Below, one piece after another: positions 27,697 to 36,461 of a stretch of 64,000 bases of DNA (position 1 is the stretch's first letter; each line of letters opens with the position of its first letter). A program made the position numbers and the translations under genes. This DNA comes from Phycisphaerales bacterium (GTDB lineage: Bacteria; Planctomycetota; Phycisphaerae; Tepidisphaerales; Tepidisphaeraceae), in contig JANYKD010000439.1 in the NCBI GenBank assembly GCA_025361735.1, positions 1 through 64,000 of the forward strand. Direction: 5' to 3'. The notes under the pieces are model-generated. The model saw nothing but the letters and a program-made list of their open reading frames with translations. It made no database searches and had not been told where the DNA came from.

Positions 27697-28518
27697 ATGA
27701 CGCGGAGAGTGTTGTTGGGTTTGGGAGTTGTTTTGGCCGGATCGAGTCTGACCTCGCGCGGTTTGGGTCTTTACACAGGTTTGACGCCGACCACGCCCAA
27801 TCAGCAGGGGTGGCTCATGTACGGCGCTGACGCGTTCGTCACCCAGATACCGCCGGTTTTCGTAGACTACAGCAATACCAGCGGCGGTGGCACCACGCTT
27901 GCCACGACTGACGCACATCGCGCCGGCTTCAGCAACTATAGCCTTCTCACCAATAATCTGGTCAATACCGCGTTTCCCACGCTTGATCGTACGACCGGGT
28001 TCGACGTCCGCGTGGACGGCCTCGTGTTGAACTCAGAACAGCACAACGCCGCCGGCGATCGGGCCGGCTTCAGCGTCATCGCCATCAGCTCGGCCGCGGA
28101 CCACAAGGGCATCGAGATCGGCTTCCACGCCAACGAGGTGATCTCCCAGAATGACGGCGCATCATTATTCGTCGGCCAAGGCGAGGTGGGTTCCGTGGAC
28201 ATGACCCACGCCCGGAACATTGACCTGCGCGTGACCTCCAGTGGATATCAACTTCTCGTGGATGGCAGCCTGGTGCTCTCCGGAGGCTTGCGCGATTACT
28301 CGGCCTTTGTGCCGACGCCTCCTCTTACGGTCAATCCGTACATCCTTCCCAGCTATCTCTTTTTCGGCGACGACACCACGAGCGCCGGGGCGTCGGCCGC
28401 GTTTACGAATATCGCGGTTACGGTCCCGGAGCCGGCCGCGCTCACGCTGGCTGTTTTCATGGCAACCGCGATGACCCCCCGTCGCCGCCGTTCGAAGTCC
28501 CGTCTTCAGGCGGTCTGA
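27697..28518 (+). CDS. Secreted protein with PEP-CTERM sorting tail
   Basis: A 273-residue protein with an N-terminal signal (MTRRVLLGLGVVLAGSSL) and, near residues 244-267, the C-terminal sorting signal VPEPAALTLAVFMATAM followed by the basic cluster PRRRRS. The middle looks like a beta-sandwich, possibly concanavalin-like (FDVRVDGLVLNSE, GIEIGFHANEV, DLRVTSSGYQLLVDG). PEP-CTERM proteins are cleaved by an exosortase and go to the surface or extracellular matrix; no exosortase lies in the window. AGGAG precedes the ATG. Confidence 0.85.
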   Translation: MTRRVLLGLGVVLAGSSLTSRGLGLYTGLTPTTPNQQGWLMYGADAFVTQIPPVFVDYSNTSGGGTTLATTDAHRAGFSNYSLLTNNLVNTAFPTLDRTTGFDVRVDGLVLNSEQHNAAGDRAGFSVIAISSAADHKGIEIGFHANEVISQNDGASLFVGQGEVGSVDMTHARNIDLRVTSSGYQLLVDGSLVLSGGLRDYSAFVPTPPLTVNPYILPSYLFFGDDTTSAGASAAFTNIAVTVPEPAALTLAVFMATAMTPRRRRSKSRLQAV

Positions 28519-28740
28519 CGAACCGTCTGGGATCGGAAGCCCGAACCGGCGTTGTCCCCACGCCTCCCCATTGCCCGGAATCAACACGCGATGTTGCCGG
28601 AAAACCACATCCGCACTCGGTCGGAATTTGGCCGGTAACTCACGTCCGGTAAGAACGCCGATGTCAATTCCCGCCAACGGGTTTTCTCGGTTCTGTATTA
28701 TCACCCGTGGCATGCGCTTGCTTTTTGCTCACGTAATCGC

Positions 28741-29190
28741 GTGGACATCTCCGCCATAGGCTCGGTTCTGCAAGCCCTGACGAACCTGAAGGTGGCTCGT
28801 GCCATCCATGGGTCGGCGGGGTCCAATGGGCTGCCCACGCTCTCGCCTGCCCCAACGATCCTGCCACGGCAGGTGATGCAACCAGATCCGCGCGTCGAAC
28901 CGCGGCCGGCGATTCATTCCGACCCGCGTATCGAACCACGCCGCACGATTCATCCCGCCCCGCGCTTCGAGCCCCGGCCAGCACTGCATACCGAGCGGCC
29001 CGTGGAGCCGGTCGCGACCGGCCCCGCACCAGCTGAACCAGCCCACAAAAGCACTTCTCCGATCCAGCCACCCTGGGCGATGTTGCCGTGGCAGCAGCCA
29101 CCCGAGGTACATCTTCCAGAACGAGTAAAGATCGTGTTCCTTCTGCCCGATGCTTCCGTTAAGGGACGAATATTGGATGTATTCATCTGA
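28741..29190 (+). CDS. Proline-rich protein with three 12-residue repeats (hypothetical)
   Basis: A possible 149-residue protein starting at GTG. Three in-frame 36-bp units (28885-28920, 28921-28956, 28957-28992) encode repeats of the form xPRxEPRxxxHx. The C-terminus VHLPERVKIVFLLPDASVKGRILDVFI looks like a real protein end. No ribosome site is obvious before the GTG, so the true start may differ, and an antisense frame is also open. It is not similar to anything I recognise. Confidence 0.4.
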   Translation: MDISAIGSVLQALTNLKVARAIHGSAGSNGLPTLSPAPTILPRQVMQPDPRVEPRPAIHSDPRIEPRRTIHPAPRFEPRPALHTERPVEPVATGPAPAEPAHKSTSPIQPPWAMLPWQQPPEVHLPERVKIVFLLPDASVKGRILDVFI

Positions 29191-29211
29191 GCCATGCCGC
29201 GATTCGTGATG

Positions 29212-29217
29212 TATAAT
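29212..29217 (+). promoter_or_regulatory. Perfect -10 box before the 73-residue gene
   Basis: TATAAT within GATGTATAATC, about 38 bases before the ATG at 29255. No good -35 box is present at the usual distance. Confidence 0.35.
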
Positions 29218-29254
29218 CTACATCAGGCGACCCAGGCGGACGGGAGAAGATGTC

Positions 29255-29476
29255 ATGCTGCGGACCGATCAGGTTGAAGAAATTGTGACTATCGTACGAT
29301 CCATGGATCGCGACGCGCTGGCGGAGCACCTGCTCAATTTTCAGGGACGCTTTCCGGTCGATTTCACCCCCGACTTCCTCGGCCGCCAGAGCGACGACCG
29401 GCTGAAGCACCTGTTCCTGGCATTGTGCCTCACGCACGGCCGTCTGCCTGGCGACCTGGAGCCGGCCTTCGCGTAA
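29255..29476 (+). CDS. Small conserved-looking protein of unknown function
   Basis: A 73-residue protein (MLRTDQVEEIVTIVRSMDRD...), predicted mostly helical, with a C-terminal helical pair DDRLKHLFLALCLTHGRLPGDLE. GGGAGAAG lies about six bases before the ATG and a perfect TATAAT lies upstream, which supports it as a real gene. I do not recognise a family. Confidence 0.55.
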   Translation: MLRTDQVEEIVTIVRSMDRDALAEHLLNFQGRFPVDFTPDFLGRQSDDRLKHLFLALCLTHGRLPGDLEPAFA

Positions 29477-29598
29477 GTTCCTGCGGCCGCCCGGCACACC
29501 CTTCAATACGATTGGCCAGCACACGGCTTGGGAATGGGTGCCGCCGGGTTTCACTCCTTGCTTTCATGTCGGCGCAGAGCGGCAGGGGGCCGAGCCTG

Positions 29599-29604
29599 TA
29601 TAAT
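29599..29604 (+). promoter_or_regulatory. -10 box eight bases before asnB (leaderless type)
   Basis: Perfect TATAAT in CTGTATAATCG, ending eight bases before the ATG at 29613. There is no Shine-Dalgarno, so the transcript probably starts at or next to the start codon. Confidence 0.5.
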
Positions 29605-29612
29605 CGCCCCTC

Positions 29613-31481
29613 ATGTGCGGTATTGCCGGTATTCTGTCCTTCTCCGATTCCTTCCGCGTAGACGAGGACATCCTGCGCCGCATGTCCGCCCGCATCGCCC
29701 ATCGCGGCCCTGACGGAGCCGGCCACGAACTTCTCATCCCCCCGGCCATCTCCACGGCAACTCCCCTCGTCGCTCTGGTACACCGCCGCCTCGCGGTGCT
29801 TGACCCCAGCGAGCGCGCGGACCAGCCGTTCTCGGACCCAGCCGGCCACTGCATCGTCTTTAATGGCGAGATCTACAACTTCCGCGAACTTCGCCCGCAG
29901 ATTGCCGGGGTCAACTGGCGTACGACCGGCGATACCGAAGTCCTGCTGGCCGCCTGTGCCGCGTGGGGCAATGCCGCCGTCGAGAAACTCAACGGCATGT
30001 TCGCCTTTGCTGCGTGGAATCCCGCATCGCAGTCGTTGCTGCTGGCGCGCGATCGCATGGGCCAAAAGCCCCTCTACTACGCTCACCAGCCCGGCGGCTT
30101 TCTGGCGTTCGCGTCCGAGCCCGGCGCCCTGTTGGAAATTCCCTGGCTCGATCGCGACATCGATGACGGTGCGCTGCGGCAGTACCTCGCCTGGGGATTC
30201 GTGCCCGACGGCACCATCTACCGTTCCATCCACAAACTGCCACCAGGCGGCTTGCTCACCTGCGCCGGTGGCGAGATTCGTATTGAGCGCTACTTCCAGG
30301 CCAACGTCCCCTTGACCGCGGCGCGAAATGAACCCGACGCCGTCGCCCAAACGCGTGATCTGGTCCTTCGTTCCGTCCAGCGACAACTCGTCTCTGACGT
30401 TCCCCTGGGCTGCTTCCTCTCGGGCGGGATCGACTCCTCGATTGTCGCCGCCGCGATGCGTCGTGCTCTGGGTCCCGATGGCCAGGTCCTGACCTTCACG
30501 ATCGGCTTCGACGATCCGGCCTACGACGAATCTCCCCACGCCGCCGAGGTTGCCGCCCACCTGCACACGCAGCACGAGCGTTTCATCGTCCAACCCAACG
30601 CCGCCGAGGATCTGCCCCGGCTGGCCGCGGCTTTCGCTGAACCGTTCGGCGATTCATCCGCGTTGCCGACTCACTACCTATCCATGGTTACCCGCCAGCG
30701 CGTGAAGGTCGCGCTGTCCGGCGACGGCGGCGACGAACTTTTCGGGGGCTACGACCGCTATCGGGCGATGCTCGTCGGCCAGATGTTGTCTTTGATGTCG
30801 CCCGTCGCACGGCTCGCCGCCTCGCTGCTGCCCGGTTGGCGTCCGAAATCTCTCGGCGTTCGTGCCCGCCGCTTCGCCGCGTCGCTCCATCTTCCGCCTG
30901 GCCAGCGATACGCGTCATACCTGCGCATCTTCGACGACGCCACGATCGACCAACTCGCCCCGCCGCACGCCGCCGATCCCGTGACCACCCGCTTTGCCGA
31001 GTTTCATGCCGCCGGTCGAGGAATCATTGAATCCGCGCTGGCCGTCGACCGCGAGATTTACCTTCCCGAAGACCTGCTTGCCAAGGTTGACCGTTGTTCG
31101 ATGCTCCACGCTCTCGAGGTCCGCAGCCCGTTCATGGACCACGAACTCGTGTATTTCGCGGCCTCGCTCCCGGCCGCACAACTGCTTCGCGGCGGCGGTA
31201 AACGCCTGCTGCGTCTGGCTTTCGCCCCGGATCTTCCCGCGTCCGTCTTCCGCCGCCGCAAAATGGGCTTCGCCGTTCCCATCGGCGACTGGTTCCGCCG
31301 CGACCTCCGCCCCATGCTCCATGACCTGCTCCTGGCGACAACGGGATTCTGTGCCCAGCGGCTGCACGTGCCCACCATCGCCCGCCTGCTCGAAGAACAC
31401 GACACCCACCGCACGGACCACACCCAGCGTCTCTATGCTCTACTGATGCTCGAACTCTGGTCCAAGTCGAAGCAACCGTGA
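29613..31481 (+). CDS. asnB: Asparagine synthase, glutamine-hydrolysing
   Basis: A 622-residue enzyme that makes asparagine from aspartate, ATP and glutamine, or a homologue that amidates another substrate in polysaccharide or peptide gene clusters. The N-terminal class II glutaminase domain starts with MCGIAGI (Cys2 nucleophile) and has RIAHRGPDG and FNGEIYNF. The C-terminal synthetase has the PP-loop SGGIDSS (about 271-277) and the GDGGDELFGGYDRY motif. Length is normal. There is no ribosome binding site; a TATAAT lies eight bases upstream. Confidence 0.93.
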   Translation: MCGIAGILSFSDSFRVDEDILRRMSARIAHRGPDGAGHELLIPPAISTATPLVALVHRRLAVLDPSERADQPFSDPAGHCIVFNGEIYNFRELRPQIAGVNWRTTGDTEVLLAACAAWGNAAVEKLNGMFAFAAWNPASQSLLLARDRMGQKPLYYAHQPGGFLAFASEPGALLEIPWLDRDIDDGALRQYLAWGFVPDGTIYRSIHKLPPGGLLTCAGGEIRIERYFQANVPLTAARNEPDAVAQTRDLVLRSVQRQLVSDVPLGCFLSGGIDSSIVAAAMRRALGPDGQVLTFTIGFDDPAYDESPHAAEVAAHLHTQHERFIVQPNAAEDLPRLAAAFAEPFGDSSALPTHYLSMVTRQRVKVALSGDGGDELFGGYDRYRAMLVGQMLSLMSPVARLAASLLPGWRPKSLGVRARRFAASLHLPPGQRYASYLRIFDDATIDQLAPPHAADPVTTRFAEFHAAGRGIIESALAVDREIYLPEDLLAKVDRCSMLHALEVRSPFMDHELVYFAASLPAAQLLRGGGKRLLRLAFAPDLPASVFRRRKMGFAVPIGDWFRRDLRPMLHDLLLATTGFCAQRLHVPTIARLLEEHDTHRTDHTQRLYALLMLELWSKSKQP

Positions 31482-31557
31482 GGCGTGATGCCTTTTGCGC
31501 TCTTAACCGCTTGATCCATTCAAGACTCGAACCCTTGAACCCGCATGCGCTCGCTCA

Positions 31558-31585
31558 TTGTCTCCCGAACCGATTCCGGTATGCT
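31558..31585 (+). promoter_or_regulatory. Candidate promoter of the SBBP surface-protein gene
   Basis: TTGTCT (31558-31563), 16-bp spacer, TATGCT (31580-31585), about 48 bases before the ATG at 31634. Both boxes match consensus at four of six positions. Confidence 0.35.
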
Positions 31586-31633
31586 CTATTGTTCTACCGT
31601 CCGCCCAAACCGCGGGCATCGAGGATTCTGACA

Positions 31634-33163
31634 ATGACTGCGAAAAATACGAAGACGTCACGACTGGCCAGGCCTGTACACATGCCCGTTATCGCCGAGG
31701 CTCTTGAGGATCGCCGCCTGCTGTCCAGCGGACTGGGCTGGAAGGTCGGTTGGGGCTATCCCAACGTCTTCTCCAGCGCCAATTACTCCGTCACCGACAC
31801 CAACGGTGACACCTACACGGCCGGCATCTTTCGCGGCAAAGTGAACGTCGCCACCAAGGGCCAGCCTGCCACCTACATCAACAGCGACAACGCCAAGGAC
31901 GACGTCTTTGTCATCAAGTATCGCAGCGACGGAGCGCTTCTCTGGGCCAAACGCTTCGGCGGCCCAAACTACGACACGGTCACAGCGCTCACGCTCGGAC
32001 CCGACGGCTCCATTTACATGGCCGGCACCTATCAGAACGAAATCGCCTTCAACACCGCCGCGTCGAAGAAGACCCTCGTCAGCCGCGGCGAGAGCGACGG
32101 CTATATTGTCCGTCTGAACGCCTTCACCGGCGTGCCCATGTGGTCCGGTTCCATTGGCGGCGAGTTCGACGATTCGATCACGGCGGTCGCCTTTGACAAC
32201 GGCGGCCGCCTCTACATCGCCGGTTGGGTGCGCATCTCCGGCAACATCGCCCTGACCGGCGATGCTGTCAACATCAGCGCGCGCGGCACTGACGACACCT
32301 TCATCGAGCGCATTGATCCCGCCGATGGCCATATGTTCTGGAACAAGGTCTTCGGCGAGGAAAACACCCGCGAGACGGTCACGAAAATGGTCGCCGATCC
32401 ATCCGGCGGAATCATTGCCGCGGGTATCTTCAACGAGACGGTGCAGTTCGACCGATCCTCGCAGAAATTCACGCGATCCACCGCCGGCAGCTACGATATT
32501 TACATCGTCAATCTTTCGCCCGACGGAAAATTCCGCTATGTCCGCCAGTACGGCGGCAAGCACGATGACCTGCTCTCCGACATGATTGCCGCCCCCAACG
32601 GCGACCTCTATTTCACCGGGCTGCTCGACAAAAACATCAACGTCAGCGCCAATCCGGCCAAGCCTGTCTTCCTCTATGCGGGCTATGACACCAGTATCTA
32701 CATCACCCGCATGAAGAAGGATGGCACCATCATCTGGGCCGACGCCATTGGCGGCGACGGGACGCCTTCGGCCAACGCCCTGGCCCTGGACCACGCCGGC
32801 AATCTTTATGTCGCCGGTGCCTACACCAACAACACCAATTTCGATCCCGGTCCCAAAACCCACTTTTTCGATACGAACAAGGACAGCCCCGGCGTTGTGC
32901 CTGGCCAGAACGACTCAACCGACGCCTACCTGCTCAAGCTCAACTCGGCCGGCAAGTACGTCTCCGTCGATCGCATCGGCGGACCCGATGGCTCTGTCGT
33001 GTTCAACGACGTCGGTATCGATGCCGACGGCAACGCGTACCTCGTCGGCCAGTTCGTCCGCACGATCGACGTCGACCCCGGTACGGCCAAGCGCAATCTG
33101 GTTTCGTCGCAGCGCAAGGATACGTCCAACGTGCTGGTCATGAAATTGCTCCCGCGCAAGTGA
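31634..33163 (+). CDS. LEPR-XLL-like surface protein with SBBP beta-propeller repeats
   Basis: A 509-residue exported protein. The leader includes EALEDRRLLSSG (about residues 22-33), a variant of the LEPR-XLL motif. The rest consists of repeats of about 50-60 residues with the SBBP pattern (GNLYVAGAYTNNTNFDPG, GDLYFTGLLDKNINVS, GSIYMAGTYQNEIAFN) that build a beta-propeller. The ATG at 31634 is preferred over an upstream frame that overlaps asnB. Its last 26 bases overlap the end of the convergent glycosyltransferase gene. Confidence 0.8.
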   Translation: MTAKNTKTSRLARPVHMPVIAEALEDRRLLSSGLGWKVGWGYPNVFSSANYSVTDTNGDTYTAGIFRGKVNVATKGQPATYINSDNAKDDVFVIKYRSDGALLWAKRFGGPNYDTVTALTLGPDGSIYMAGTYQNEIAFNTAASKKTLVSRGESDGYIVRLNAFTGVPMWSGSIGGEFDDSITAVAFDNGGRLYIAGWVRISGNIALTGDAVNISARGTDDTFIERIDPADGHMFWNKVFGEENTRETVTKMVADPSGGIIAAGIFNETVQFDRSSQKFTRSTAGSYDIYIVNLSPDGKFRYVRQYGGKHDDLLSDMIAAPNGDLYFTGLLDKNINVSANPAKPVFLYAGYDTSIYITRMKKDGTIIWADAIGGDGTPSANALALDHAGNLYVAGAYTNNTNFDPGPKTHFFDTNKDSPGVVPGQNDSTDAYLLKLNSAGKYVSVDRIGGPDGSVVFNDVGIDADGNAYLVGQFVRTIDVDPGTAKRNLVSSQRKDTSNVLVMKLLPRK

Positions 33164-34178
33164 TCTGTTTCTCGGCCACCCGCAGCACCGGCTCGATCTC
33201 CAGCCATTCCAGGCAGCTCCGGTGCGAGCAGGTCCGTGAATAGCATGGCGCGCACGGAATTGTCACGCGCACCACGCTGTCGTTCCGTCCATACGGTCCC
33301 GTTCGCACCGGATTCGTCGGCCCGAACACGCACACCAGCGGCCGGCCCAGCGCCGCGGCAATGTGCATGGGCCCTGAATCGTTGGCGATGACCAGCGACG
33401 CACGCTGGAGCAGTGCGACCAACTGCCGTAGTTTCGTCTTGCCCGTGACGTCGAAGTGTGCCCCGATCCTCGGCGCTAGCGCGGCCGCGTCGGCCGCCCC
33501 CGCTACGACGCTCTTGAGCCCAAACCGCTTCTCGATCTCCCCGGCGATGGCCGCGAACCGTTCCACCGGCCACCGCTTGGTCGCCCAGTTCGTCGCCGGC
33601 AGCAGCACCGCGAACTTTTCCGCCGGAGGAATCAGCGCATCCACATGGGCTCGATCTTCTTCCGTCACATGAAACGGAAACTCCACCGGTTCGCGGCCAC
33701 ATCCCGCGGCCTCGGCGACGGCCAGATACCGGTCCACCGCGTGCTGCTCCAGCGTCGCGATCGGCACGCGCCGGTTGTAGAAGAGCCATGCCGCCTCGCG
33801 GGCATTGGCCAGCCCGACTCGCAGGGGCGATCCCGTTCGCCACGCCAGCCAGCCGCTGCGAAACAATCCCTGCAGGTCGATCACCAGATCAAATTCTCGC
33901 GCCCGCAACCGCTGGTCGAAGTCCCACAGCTCGCGCAACGCCGCCGGGCTTTTCCACGCGGTCCCGAGGCGCTTGCGGTCAAAGAGAACAATCTCGTCGA
34001 GTTGCGGGTGGCCCTCGAGCAACCCAGCGCATGCGGCCGCGAGCATCCAGGAAATCTTCGCCCCGGGGAACCGCCTCCGCAGCAGGTTGAGCACCGGCAG
34101 CGCATGCACGACATCTCCCAGCGAACTGGGTTTGATGAGCAGGATTCGCTCGGGGTCTTTGCTGAGCGGAATCGTCAT
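33138..34178 (-). CDS. Glycosyltransferase family 9 (LPS heptosyltransferase)
   Basis: A 346-residue heptosyltransferase of the WaaC/WaaF/RfaF group, which adds heptose to the LPS core at the inner face of the inner membrane. Hallmarks are the opening RILLIKPSSLGDVVHALPVL, FDLVIDLQGLFRSG, and the ADP-heptose binding region LVIANDSGPMHIAAALGRP followed by VFGPTNPVRTGPYG. The C-terminus has a cysteine cluster (CAPCYSRTCSHRSCLEWL) seen in many GT9 enzymes. It is translationally coupled (ATGA, 34175-34178) to the kinase-like gene upstream. Confidence 0.9.
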   Translation of the reverse strand: MTIPLSKDPERILLIKPSSLGDVVHALPVLNLLRRRFPGAKISWMLAAACAGLLEGHPQLDEIVLFDRKRLGTAWKSPAALRELWDFDQRLRAREFDLVIDLQGLFRSGWLAWRTGSPLRVGLANAREAAWLFYNRRVPIATLEQHAVDRYLAVAEAAGCGREPVEFPFHVTEEDRAHVDALIPPAEKFAVLLPATNWATKRWPVERFAAIAGEIEKRFGLKSVVAGAADAAALAPRIGAHFDVTGKTKLRQLVALLQRASLVIANDSGPMHIAAALGRPLVCVFGPTNPVRTGPYGRNDSVVRVTIPCAPCYSRTCSHRSCLEWLEIEPVLRVAEKQITCAGAIS

Positions 34179-35674
34179 GCCTTCACCCCCGCCAGTTGCT
34201 CAAGCTGAGCCTGCGACCCAAACGGGCGATAGCCACGTGCCAGTGCCAGCGCATTCTCCGGCGACAACCCCGTCCCCGTATCCTCGCGCAACGACCGCAA
34301 CAGCCTGTTCAACCCGCCGATTCTCACCCGCATCCGTCGCATGCTGTCGGCATCGATCAGCACGGGTGTCGGCCCCAACCGGGGGTCGGCCATCACGATC
34401 CAGTTGTACGCCTTGGCGTCATATAGGAACAACCCGCTCCGTTCGATCTCGCGTAGCAGCTTTCCGCAGCGGCCCATCAGCAGCGCATATGCCCCGGGAT
34501 TTTCCGACGCATCGACCTTTGCCAGCACCGGACCGTCCACCTTCTCCATCACCACCAGCGAATCGGTCACATACCCATGGACCCGCTTCTCCATCAGCAG
34601 CATCGGCCACGCCGTTGGGATCCCGCGCACCGCCAGCCCCCACGCTTTCTCCCACGCCTGCTGGGCGCGCGAGCCGCAGAACACCTGTGTCAAACTGCGC
34701 CGCAGGCTGCTCCGCCCCGGCCGCTTTACCACCACCGCCACGTTACACCCCGCCAGAGTCACTGTCCCTTCCAGCACATCCCCAGAGCGCCCGCGTTTGA
34801 GCACTTTCAATTCATCCGCATCGATTCTCGTCTTCAAATCCGGCCAGGCCGCCTCCCAATCCGCCTGCGAAATCTCCAATCGTGAAACCGTCGACCAGCG
34901 CTGCGGCAACCCTGTCCGTTTGAAGAACATCCCCGACCACTGTCCGCCATTGCCCGACCATTCGAGCCTCCCAAAACCGTCCCCATCCGCAAACAGCCGC
35001 TGCATCTCCGATCGCCACGCCGACGGCCCGCGACGGTTCAATTCCGGCATTGCCCCGCCCGGCCCGAGCATGTTCCACGCCCGCTGCATTTCGGCCAGCG
35101 TCGCATAAGGCGCCGCCGACAGCGCCAGGAGCAGCAGATCGTCCATCAGCAATCCCGCCCCATGTACTGCTTCCGCGTCGGCCAGATACACCCGCCCATC
35201 CTGCAACAGAAAGCTTCCCAGTTGCAGATTCCCATGCCCCAGCCGTGACTTCGCCATCGTCTGCAAGATCTCAATGATCTGTTTCACGATGCTCAGTCGG
35301 TCCGGCACCGTTCGCCCTTCGAGTTCCAGACGGTTCTGGTATTTGTCCAGCCGCACCGATGGTTCGATTGCCTGGACCAGCACCGCATCGCCCCGCCGCC
35401 CCTGGAGGTTGTACCCCATCAGCACGGCGGCCGCCCTCACCGCGTGTACCTTGGCTTTCTGCAGCCACTGCAACCGTACGAACTCGCGCATGGCCGGGCT
35501 GCCGAAAATCCGCCGGCGCAGCCAACTCCCTGAAACCCCGGCCGGATAGAAATGCAGCCAGTGCGCTTTGCCTTCAAATTCAAATCGCCAGACTTGCCGA
35601 TCGGCCCGGTCCTCGACGCGCCGCCCCACGGCCGGGAGATCACGGAGAATATCCTCAAGTGTCTGCTGCACCAC
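34175..35674 (-). CDS. Double LPS-kinase-like protein (WaaP/Kdo-kinase type): pseudokinase plus kinase
   Basis: A 499-residue protein with two kinase-like halves. The first (about 20-235) resembles WaaP-type LPS kinases but has His41 where the ATP-binding Lys is expected (WLHFYP) and HGN (147-149) in place of the catalytic HxD, so it looks inactive. The second (about 285-490) keeps Lys317 (VVVKRP), Asp419 and Asn424 (YDAKAYN) and the metal-binding IDAD (441-443). WaaP-type enzymes phosphorylate heptose in the LPS core, which fits the coupled heptosyltransferase. The start is GTG (35674, or the next codon at 35671) with no ribosome site and a TATAAA box 4-7 bases away. Confidence 0.7.
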   Translation of the reverse strand: MVQQTLEDILRDLPAVGRRVEDRADRQVWRFEFEGKAHWLHFYPAGVSGSWLRRRIFGSPAMREFVRLQWLQKAKVHAVRAAAVLMGYNLQGRRGDAVLVQAIEPSVRLDKYQNRLELEGRTVPDRLSIVKQIIEILQTMAKSRLGHGNLQLGSFLLQDGRVYLADAEAVHGAGLLMDDLLLLALSAAPYATLAEMQRAWNMLGPGGAMPELNRRGPSAWRSEMQRLFADGDGFGRLEWSGNGGQWSGMFFKRTGLPQRWSTVSRLEISQADWEAAWPDLKTRIDADELKVLKRGRSGDVLEGTVTLAGCNVAVVVKRPGRSSLRRSLTQVFCGSRAQQAWEKAWGLAVRGIPTAWPMLLMEKRVHGYVTDSLVVMEKVDGPVLAKVDASENPGAYALLMGRCGKLLREIERSGLFLYDAKAYNWIVMADPRLGPTPVLIDADSMRRMRVRIGGLNRLLRSLREDTGTGLSPENALALARGYRPFGSQAQLEQLAGVKA

Positions 35675-35721
35675 GCGTTTTATAGTCTATGCGCGGGAGA
35701 CTTGAAACACGAGGAGGACAA

Positions 35722-35787
35722 TGCAAAGTGCAAAATGCAAAGTGCAAAATGGAAGAACTGACGTGGTCTTCATTTTGCATTTGTTGC
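35722..35787. repeat. Heptamer repeat island (TGCAAAR) between kinase and DUF1097 genes
   Basis: Four exact-phase units TGCAAAG, TGCAAAA, TGCAAAG, TGCAAAA (35722-35749). An inverted partial copy CATTTTGCATTTGTTGC lies at 35771-35787 and encodes the last residues and the stop codon of the DUF1097 gene. Confidence 0.7.
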
Positions 35788-36288
35788 TTCCGCGGGCACC
35801 GCGATCATGGCCGCGTATTTGCCGCGGAGCAGCACGGTCAGGAATCCCAGGCCGAATCCGAGCACGAGCGAAATAGTTACTTGGAGCAGTTTGACGTTTA
35901 TGGACTTGTCCTGAAGCGCGAAGAAGATTCCCGCCGCGATGAAGTAGGCGGGGATGAAGCTGATCGCCGGCACCTTCTCCATGGTGATGCACAGGAAGGC
36001 CACGACCAGCACCGCCAGCGTGAACCCGATCTGTGCGCCCAGCGGCGAGGCCAGCTTCGTCCCCATCACCACAATCAGCATGCTCGCCAGCACGCCCACA
36101 ACGCCGCAAATCACGCTCTTGGCCCCGCTCTTGGGATTGGCCCCGCTCAGGAAGTAGAGCGCCCACGTCTGAAATACCGCCCAGGGAAACACATAGTTCT
36201 CCATCCCTGGCACCAGCGACACAAACTGTAAAATCGCGGCCAGGATACCGATGATCAACGCGTGCGGCAGAAACTTTACGAAGTCCAT
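35770..36288 (-). CDS. DUF1097 family membrane protein
   Basis: A 172-residue inner-membrane protein with about five hydrophobic helices, matching DUF1097 (YcdZ-like): FLPHALIIGILAAILQFV, FPWAVFQTWALYFLSGANPKSGAKS, VVGVLASMLIVVMG, FTLAVLVVAFLCITMEKVPAISFIPAYFIAAGIFFAL. Function is unknown. The ATG at 36288 has AAAGGAG just upstream; a frame open to 36450 reads through the divergent promoter region. Its final codons lie in the heptamer island. Confidence 0.8.
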   Translation of the reverse strand: MDFVKFLPHALIIGILAAILQFVSLVPGMENYVFPWAVFQTWALYFLSGANPKSGAKSVICGVVGVLASMLIVVMGTKLASPLGAQIGFTLAVLVVAFLCITMEKVPAISFIPAYFIAAGIFFALQDKSINVKLLQVTISLVLGFGLGFLTVLLRGKYAAMIAVPAEATNAK

Positions 36289-36461
36289 TCCTTCTCCTTT
36301 GATTTGGCGGTCGTTAGTCCGCAACTGCTTTGTGTAGTCACAGAAACGCACCATGTTGATCGACATTCCCCGGCCCGCAATTCCCACGTGCTGGACCCGG
36401 TACACCAAACCCTTGCCACACTCCAGTCCGCCCGCTGTATACACGATCACAGGAGCATTTC

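Noticed and set aside
28664-29112. Minus-strand frames opposite the proline-rich ORF
   Set aside because: No ribosome site, no protein-like ending and overlap with the upstream region; the plus frame has in-frame repeats, though it too is uncertain.
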